DNA from: Liolophura sinensis
Taxonomy: Eukaryota > Mollusca > Polyplacophora > Chitonida > Chitonidae
DNA length: 64,000 nt
Assembly (NCBI RefSeq): GCF_032854445.1
Contig: NC_088301.1
Span: 5,876,044-5,940,043, forward strand
Direction: 5' to 3'
The notes under the pieces were generated by a model that ran no database searches, was not told the DNA's origin, and worked only from the letters and a program-made list of their open reading frames with translations. Below, in pieces: positions 60,901 to 64,000 of this stretch. A program made the translations under genes and the position numbers. Position 1 is the first letter of the stretch, and every line of letters starts with the position of its first letter.

Positions 60901-63559
60901 TGCCCGGTCATTACACAAAGGTTCAAGGATTACAGCATGTCGAACTGAAAGATTTTTCAGCTATATGACAAGGAGTAATTAGGTGTGTGTTCTGTGTCTC
61001 CTTGTAGCAGGGCGAGTTCACTTCCATAGTGCTGGCTTTACTGAAGTATCATGGTAAAGACACCATACATGACAGTCCACACAGTTAAAATAAAACACAA
61101 TGTGCCAGTCACAATTTGAACTCTTTCCTGTTATAAGTTTGGCTTTTTAAGCACTTTCAATTTTTAAGTTAAATCTTAAGTCCCTTGATAAGTACGAGAC
61201 TAGGTTCCCGGTTTCAGTTCCGAAGTTGGATGTGAATCAGCGAATAGCACCAATTGCGGACGACCAAAGTCATGTGTCAATCAGCCACTGGCACCAATTG
61301 TGGACGACCAAAGTCGTATGTCAATCAGCCACTGGCACCAGTTGTGGACGACCAAAGTCGTATGTCAATCAGCCACTGGCACCAATTACGGACGTCCAAA
61401 GTCGTATGTCAATCAGCCACTGGCACCAATAGCGGACGACCAGTTCAGTTCCAAAGTCGTATGTCAATCAGGCACTGGCACCAATTGTGGACGACCAAAG
61501 TCGTATGTCAATGAGCCACTGGCACCAATTACGGACGTCCAAAATCATATGTCAATCAGGCATTGGCACCAATTGTGGACGACCAAAGTCGTATGTCAAT
61601 GAGCCACTGGCACCAATTCCGGACGACCAAAGTCGTATGTCAATGAGCCACTGGCACCAATTACGGACGTCCAAAATCATATGTCAATCAGCCACTGGCA
61701 CCAATTACGGGACGTCCAAAGTCGTATGCCAATCAGCCACTGGCACCAATTGTGGACGACCAAAGTCGTATGTCAATGAGCCATTGTCACCAATTGTGGA
61801 CGACCAAAGTCGTACGTCAATCAGCCACCGGCACCAATTGTGGACGACCAAAGTCGTATGTCAATCAGCCACTGGCACCAATTGTGGACGTCCAAAATCG
61901 TATGTCAATCAGGCACTGGCACCAATTGCGGACGATCAAAGTCGTATGTCAGTCAGCCACTGGCACCAATTACGGACGACCAAAGTCGTATGTCAATGAG
62001 CCACTGGCACCAATTGCGGACGTCCAAAATCATATGTCAATCAGCCACTGGCACCAATTACTGAAGTCCAAAGTCGTATGCCAATCAACCACTGGCACCA
62101 ATTGCGGACGACCAAAGTCGTATGGCAATCAGGCACTGGCACCAATTGTGGACGACCAAAGTCGCATGTCAATCAGCCACTGGCACCAATTACCGACGTC
62201 CAAAGTCGTATGTCAATCAACCACTGGCACCAATTGCGGGCGACCAGTTCAGTTCCAAAGTCGTTTGTCAATCAGCCAATAGCACCAATTGTGGACGACA
62301 AAAGTCGTATGTCAATCAGGCACTGGCACCAATTACGGGCGACCAAAGTCGTATGTCAATGAAACACTGGCACCAATTGTGGACGTCCAAAATCGTATGT
62401 CAATCAGCCACTGGCACCAATTACGGAAGTCCAAAGTCGTATGCCAATCAGCCACTGGCACCAATTGTGGACGACCAAAGTCGTATGTCAATCAGCCATT
62501 GGCACCAATTACGGACATCCAAAGTCGTATGTCAATGAGCCACTGGCACCAATTGCGGACGACCAAAGTCGTATGTCAATGAGCCACTGGCACCAATTAT
62601 GGACGACCAAAGTCGTATGTCAATGAAACACTGGCACCAATTACGGAAGTCCAAAGTCGTATGCCAATCAGCCACTGGCACCAATTGTGGACGACCAAAG
62701 TCGTATGTCAATCAGCCACTGGCACCAATTCTGGACGTCCAAAGTCATATGTCAATCAGCCACTGGCACCAATTGCGGACCACCAGTTCAGTTCCAACGT
62801 CGTATGTCAATGAGCCACTGGCACCAATTACGGACGTCCAAAATCGTATGTCAATTAGCCACTGGCACCAATTGTGGACGACCAAGGTCGTATGCCAATC
62901 AGCCACTGGCACCAATTGTGGACGACCAAAGTCGTATGTCAATCAGCCACTGGCACAAATTGTGGACGACAAAAGTCATATGTCAATCAGACACCGGCAC
63001 CAATTGCGGACGACCAAAGCCATATGTCAATCAGGCACTGACACCAATTGCGGACGACCAAACTCGTACGGCAATCAGACACTTGCACCAACTGTGGACG
63101 ACAAAAGTCATATGTCAATCAGCCACTGGCACAAATTACGGACGACAAAAGTCATTTCTCAATCAGCCACTGGCACCAATTGTGGACGACCAAAGTCGTA
63201 TGTCAGTCAGCCACTGGCACCAATTGCGGACGACCAGTTCAGTTCCAAAGTCGTATGCCAATGAACCACTGGCAACAATTTCGGATGACAAAAGTCGTAT
63301 GTCAATCAGCCACTGCCACCAATTGCGGACGACCAGTTCAGTTACAAAGTCGTATGTCAATCAGCCACTGGCACCAATTGCGGACGACCAGTTCAGTTGT
63401 GCAGTGTGTTGAACTTTGGACTACGCCGAGCTTATGGTTGTGTTATTCAGATTACATGAAAACGAACTCTAAATAACTGAGAACACGTACCTGCGGAAAA
63501 TATGTGTCACACGCTGAAGACATTCCATACCCTATACTCATCCCAAAGATATTCATCAG
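42001..63559 (-). CDS. SLC47A: MATE-family multidrug and toxin extruder (5' end beyond the window)
   Basis: Sixteen exons on the minus strand join without a stop to 1473 nt (490 codons and TAG). The order is 63559-63491, 57539-57491, 57230-57131, 56768-56726, 55841-55797, 55555-55458, 54957-54860, 54519-54406, 53394-53327, 51602-51494, 51030-50955, 50293-50224, 49233-49101, 43779-43685, 43211-43154, 42248-42001. Landmarks include GMSIGYGMSSACDT (helix 2), QAFGSPNK, SAEVSRIAGEY, IPGML, MEWWSLEIG (helix 7), VVGQRLGAGD and GGILHGCGRQWVGA. These plasma-membrane antiporters export organic cations against protons. The first 75 or so residues (helix 1) lie to the right. Compared with human MATE1, the glutamates equivalent to E273 and E278 are present, E300 is Gln and E389 is Asp. 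This comparison is from memory. Confidence 0.9.
42487..42720. repeat. Tandem repeat, about 68-bp unit, 3.3 copies
   Basis: Diverged units containing 'ttattctgttaaacatagca', 'cacattctattaattcaaca' and 'taaagattgcattaaacca', in the last MATE intron. Confidence 0.8.
42880..42960 (+). repeat. Fragment of the second dispersed repeat family
   Basis: Carries 'gcggcattaagccacactca' and a CATT-rich end like the copy at 15.9 kb. Confidence 0.5.
43154..43211 (-). CDS. SLC47A: MATE exon o (cytoplasmic tail)
   Basis: A 58-nt exon (phase 0 in, 1 out) encoding a polar Ser/Thr-rich stretch AGERVTLTSKTTNGIVHSS. Low-complexity tails are normal here in SLC47 proteins. Support is phase plus splice sites (ttttcttag; GTAACT). 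Confidence 0.7.
43685..43779 (-). CDS. SLC47A: MATE exon n (helix 12)
   Basis: A 95-nt exon (phase 1 in, 0 out) encoding FWLGLAVGITPVNVAYFIII and YKTDWNDQVRK, the conserved 'RTDW' after helix 12. A GTGAGT donor at 43684 was preferred over an earlier GTTAGA. It lies 5.3 kb from exon m across a DIRS relic. Confidence 0.9.
45425..45500. repeat. Short tandem repeat, 18-bp unit, 4 copies
   Basis: Units of the type 'cagtggcctgtacatgta', drifting to 'cagtggcctatacatgct'. Within MATE intron m-n. Confidence 0.9.
46030..47220 (+). mobile_element. DIRS-type tyrosine-recombinase retroelement relic
   Basis: On the plus strand a reverse transcriptase/RNase H tail (VDLVEIINQTTSKSK, then RLVLSSLKQNIFFRVKLIPG) at 46140-46305 is followed by recombinase segments: FLLAFHCFLRIGELTVSKA (46800-46860) and, after breaks, CPVRALKQHPRLS...SPVSYRFF (47100-47205). 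Order and motifs match DIRS-like elements, which integrate by tyrosine recombinase. Several stops and shifts make it inactive. The left end and the rest of the RT are not recognisable. It lies in MATE intron m-n. Confidence 0.65.
47221..49100. other. Rest of MATE intron m-n
   Basis: No exon recognised. Around 47440-47760 there are two or three loose repeats of a segment with 'tttcagaaagatg' and 'cttgtggaaagac'. The remainder is plain AT-rich sequence. Confidence 0.4.
49101..49233 (-). CDS. SLC47A: MATE exon m (helix 11)
   Basis: A 133-nt exon (phase 0 in, 1 out) encoding GGILHGCGRQWVGAVCNFVG and the helix to KLGAI. 'GVLRGCGRQxxGA' is a MATE hallmark. Donor GTAAGG. Confidence 0.93.
49340..49482 (+). 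repeat. SINE 3' fragment, diverged
   Basis: 'gtgtgggaagtctgcgacct', 'taagtaaaatattcttgagt' and 'acgacgtaatataccaat' plus an AAAT tail. It lies just upstream of MATE exon m. Confidence 0.7.
50224..50293 (-). CDS. SLC47A: MATE exon l (helix 10)
   Basis: A 70-nt exon (phase 2 in, 0 out) encoding EIIQLASEMLPVLVYMFFLD and SST. The Asp ending that run aligns with human E389. Donor GTAAGT. Confidence 0.87.
50955..51030 (-). CDS. SLC47A: MATE exon k (helix 9)
   Basis: A 76-nt exon (phase 1 in, 2 out) with a hydrophobic helix and RYILRIFTSD, equivalent to 'IFTxDxE'. A nine-base T run codes for three Phe and is a likely sequencing-error hotspot. Donor GTAAAC. Confidence 0.85.
51379..51417. repeat. 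(TA)n microsatellite
   Basis: About 19 TA dinucleotides in MATE intron j-k. Confidence 0.95.
51494..51602 (-). CDS. SLC47A: MATE exon j
   Basis: A 109-nt exon (phase 0 in, 1 out) encoding QQVGLSIAGSIVVGQRLGAG followed by DSEGAKAVHRVAQTLA, the family's 'VGNxLGAGxxxxAK'. The five-base G run must be read in full to keep frame. Donor GTTAGT. Confidence 0.9.
51603..53326. other. MATE intron i-j
   Basis: 1.7 kb with no recognisable repeat or exon. Open frames up to 105 codons have no family motif. Confidence 0.5.
53327..53394 (-). CDS. SLC47A: MATE exon i (helix 8)
   Basis: A 68-nt exon (phase 1 in, 0 out) encoding FLGEVQLAANSCILQLHVIP, the 'LGxxELAAQS' segment. The residue aligned with human E300 is Gln (ILQ). 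Donor GTAAGT. Confidence 0.88.
54406..54519 (-). CDS. SLC47A: MATE exon h (helix 7, transport glutamates)
   Basis: A 114-nt phase 1-1 exon with LALGGMLMIAMEWWSLEIG. The two glutamates five residues apart correspond to E273 and E278 of human MATE1, required for cation/proton exchange. Donor GTAAGA. Confidence 0.92.
54585..54738 (+). repeat. SINE 3' half
   Basis: 'aaaggcctgccaggaacctg', 'taatgctggccgccgaagta' and 'taagtgaaatattctcgaat' plus an AAAT tail. It fuses by chance with MATE exon h in a longer antisense frame. Confidence 0.8.
54860..54957 (-). CDS. SLC47A: MATE exon g (helix 6)
   Basis: A 98-nt exon (phase 2 in, 1 out) encoding GSAIGNMLSYGMMVLLYASY and the loop to TWH, matching 'GSALANT...' and '..TWGGW' of vertebrate members. 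Donor GTGAGA. Confidence 0.88.
55458..55555 (-). CDS. SLC47A: MATE exon f (helix 5)
   Basis: A 98-nt exon (phase 0 in, 2 out) encoding NAVHAPVVVGLLGNACNAIL and the next helix up to LRT plus two bases. The GTAGGT donor at 55457 is needed: reading past it meets a TAG. It restores the Lys-Gly-Ser alignment with exon g. Confidence 0.85.
55797..55841 (-). CDS. SLC47A: MATE exon e
   Basis: A 45-nt phase 0-0 exon encoding LAYLEILGTKYMQTQ, equivalent to the family's 'xxEVLxRYLQxQ'. Donor GTAAGT. Confidence 0.85.
56335..56400 (+). repeat. SINE tail fragment
   Basis: 'aataatactggccaccgtcg' followed by 'gtgaaatattcttaactacg' in MATE intron d-e. Confidence 0.65.
56515..56648 (+). repeat. SINE 3' half
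   Basis: 'ggcgtacgtgggaatgtttc', 'gatggtcgtgggtttccccc', 'aatgctggccaccgtcgtat' and 'attcttgagcacggtgtaaa'. No A-rich tail. It lies close to MATE exon d. Confidence 0.8.
56726..56768 (-). CDS. SLC47A: MATE exon d
   Basis: A 43-nt exon (phase 2 in, 0 out) encoding IAGEYILYCIPGML, the start of helix 4 with the conserved Ile-Pro-Gly. Donor GTGAGT. Confidence 0.85.
57131..57230 (-). CDS. SLC47A: MATE exon c (helix 3)
   Basis: A 100-nt exon (phase 1 in, 2 out). It has a hydrophobic helix FIIMVMACLISSSYLL followed by VSLGQSAEVSR, matching the family's 'LGQDPEVSR'. Donor GTAAAA. Confidence 0.9.
57491..57539 (-). CDS. SLC47A: MATE exon b
   Basis: A 49-nt exon (phase 0 in, 1 out) encoding AFGSPNKHMMGIYLQR, the loop after helix 2 with the '(Q)xFGSxN' and 'LQRG' landmarks. 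Donor GTATGT. Confidence 0.87.
57836..57924. repeat. (TA)n microsatellite
   Basis: About 44 consecutive TA dinucleotides directly abutting the left end of the Tc1-like element. Confidence 0.97.
57925..58637 (+). mobile_element. Nonautonomous Tc1/mariner element with about 205-bp terminal inverted repeats
   Basis: The left end (CAGTGCATCAA...) and the reverse complement of the right end (near 58635) align for about 205 bp through 'gatatttgc', 'gaaattttgcacacag', 'aatcaagtaaac', 'cactgtag', 'agatgtgctc' and 'cagatttaaaata'. Between them a plus-strand frame at 58221-58403 reads NLNPTDHLWDKLKQ and ends GYTKI-stop, the C-terminus of a Tc1-type transposase. The DNA-binding part and most of the catalytic core are deleted. 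The left flank is a TA run, consistent with TA target choice. Confidence 0.75.
58638..59190. other. Gene-free part of MATE intron a-b
   Basis: AT-rich, no repeat or exon recognised. Confidence 0.4.
59200..59760 (-). mobile_element. Penelope-like retroelement relic
   Basis: The minus-strand reading contains LDEFFINNIYVKLGKTVHVY, then GISMGTNCAPLLVDLYLFSY (the RT finger/palm motif of Penelope-like elements) and RYIDGVLAL, where the catalytic YIDD is YIDG. A stop splits the last two blocks and frames shift around them. Neither the GIY-YIG endonuclease nor element ends were seen. It lies in the large MATE intron. Confidence 0.65.
59761..61215. other. Gene-free part of MATE intron a-b
   Basis: No exon or clear repeat. 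Several frames of 60-90 codons lack any recognisable motif. Confidence 0.4.
61216..63405. repeat. 44-bp satellite/minisatellite array, about 49 copies
   Basis: A uniform unit of 44 bp containing 'gtcgtatgtcaatcagccac', 'tggcaccaattgtggacgac' and 'caaa'. Five or six copies (near 61440, 62245, 62785, 63235, 63330 and at the right edge) carry an extra 11 bp, 'gttcagttcca'. Variant positions (gac/gtc, tgt/tgc/tac, cagcc/gagcc/caggc) recur in blocks. Because 44 is not a multiple of 3 and the unit lacks stops, all three plus frames stay open for up to 241 codons. This is intronic DNA, not a gene. Confidence 0.95.
63491..63559 (-). CDS. SLC47A: MATE exon a (helix 2)
   Basis: A 69-nt phase 0-0 exon, the first one visible. 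It encodes LMNIFGMSIGYGMSSACDTY..Q, the conserved 'G(L)SSACDT' signature. Acceptor ttcaccag, donor GTACGT. It is separated from the next exon by a 5.95-kb repeat-filled intron. Confidence 0.85.
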
Positions 63560-64000
63560 CTGGTGAAAGAAAAAACGAAACTGGTAGAATTTGTATTTTC
63601 CTCCAGAAAATGCCAACTTTAAATTAACTCGGCAAAAGTACACGCATTCTACTATGCAGTTTCATGAAAATGTTCGTAACATTATTTACGTGTACTTCAA
63701 GTAAGATTACGATCTCGTGTATTTTGGATTAAGGGGCGATTTTGTTTGATTAGAGCAATATTTAAACTTACATGTTGTGACCAAGGGGAAGAATGTGACA
63801 TCCGATGACACCCGATGACATGCGATGGCTGCATAATTGATTCCAGCGTTAAGTTACAGGATTTTATCTAACTTTAAATGGCTATGGTTTACTTTGGTTT
63901 AAAGAATTTAGATTACGCTCAGTAGGCTAGTGGCATCCCTTTCTTTTCCACAACTTTTTTTTTTTCTGACAGGATAGTGACCCCTTTGAAGTTTGCCTTC
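63560..64000. other. MATE intron upstream of exon a
   Basis: No exon for helix 1 was recognised. A GTAAGT donor near 63777 exists on the minus strand, but the sequence before it is not MATE-like. Confidence 0.45.

Noticed and set aside
61226-63476. Long plus-strand open frames (up to 241 codons) as a repetitive protein gene
   Set aside because: They are the three frames of a 44-bp stop-free satellite. All three are equally open, with no signal peptide, splice structure or frame preference.
63766-63860. Exon for MATE helix 1 ending at a GTAAGT donor
   Set aside because: The reading in the required phase shows no hydrophobic helix and no 'GxLGxxELA' pattern. The true upstream exons are probably outside the window.

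Overview
The window is metazoan nuclear DNA, most probably from a mollusc. The genes are split into many short exons with GT/AG introns, intergenic DNA is AT-rich, and one tRNA-derived SINE family (tail motif 'cttgagtacggcgtaaaaca' followed by (AAAT)n) occurs about 18 times in both orientations. I know that family as widely dispersed in molluscs. There are no operons, bacterial signals or CRISPR arrays. Short open reading frames are mostly meaningless here, so genes were rebuilt by joining exons whose splice sites, codon phases and protein homology all agree.

Layout. (1) 0.3-11.5 kb, minus strand: a type I membrane receptor with signal peptide, one EGF-like domain, a fucolectin-type (F5/8-like, FTP) lectin domain, four 8-cysteine EGF-like repeats and a transmembrane helix. 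Nearly every exon is phase 1-1; the cytoplasmic tail is mostly outside the window. (2) 11.5-17.2 kb: gene-poor DNA with SINE pieces, a second dispersed repeat and two minisatellites. (3) 17.2-22.9 kb, minus strand: a complete four-exon Golgi carbohydrate 6-O-sulfotransferase of 388 residues. Its third intron is almost wholly tandem arrays, one unit of which holds a solo LTR with a 5-bp target duplication. (4) 23-42 kb: no intact gene was recognised. It holds a 5' fragment of a Jockey-type LINE abutting a tRNA-type SINE, long minisatellites (28-29 kb, 32.3-34.3 kb), a decayed UDP-glucuronosyltransferase (29.7-31.0 kb), a decayed collagen Gly-X-Y exon (38 kb), two good SINE copies and a 125-bp tandem repeat. 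(5) 42.0-63.6 kb, minus strand: sixteen exons of a MATE-type multidrug/toxin extruder (SLC47 family), open throughout. Its first exons lie beyond the right edge. Its introns hold a DIRS-type recombinase relic, SINEs, a nonautonomous Tc1/mariner element inside a (TA)n tract, a Penelope-like relic and a 2.2-kb array of a 44-bp satellite.

The three live genes are functionally unrelated (lectin/EGF receptor, glycan sulfation, organic cation export) and happen to share a strand. I see no evidence of a cooperating gene cluster. The most notable points are the receptor's domain order, substitutions at two of the four carboxylates important in vertebrate MATE1, the nested solo LTR, and a 44-bp satellite that stays open in all three forward frames.
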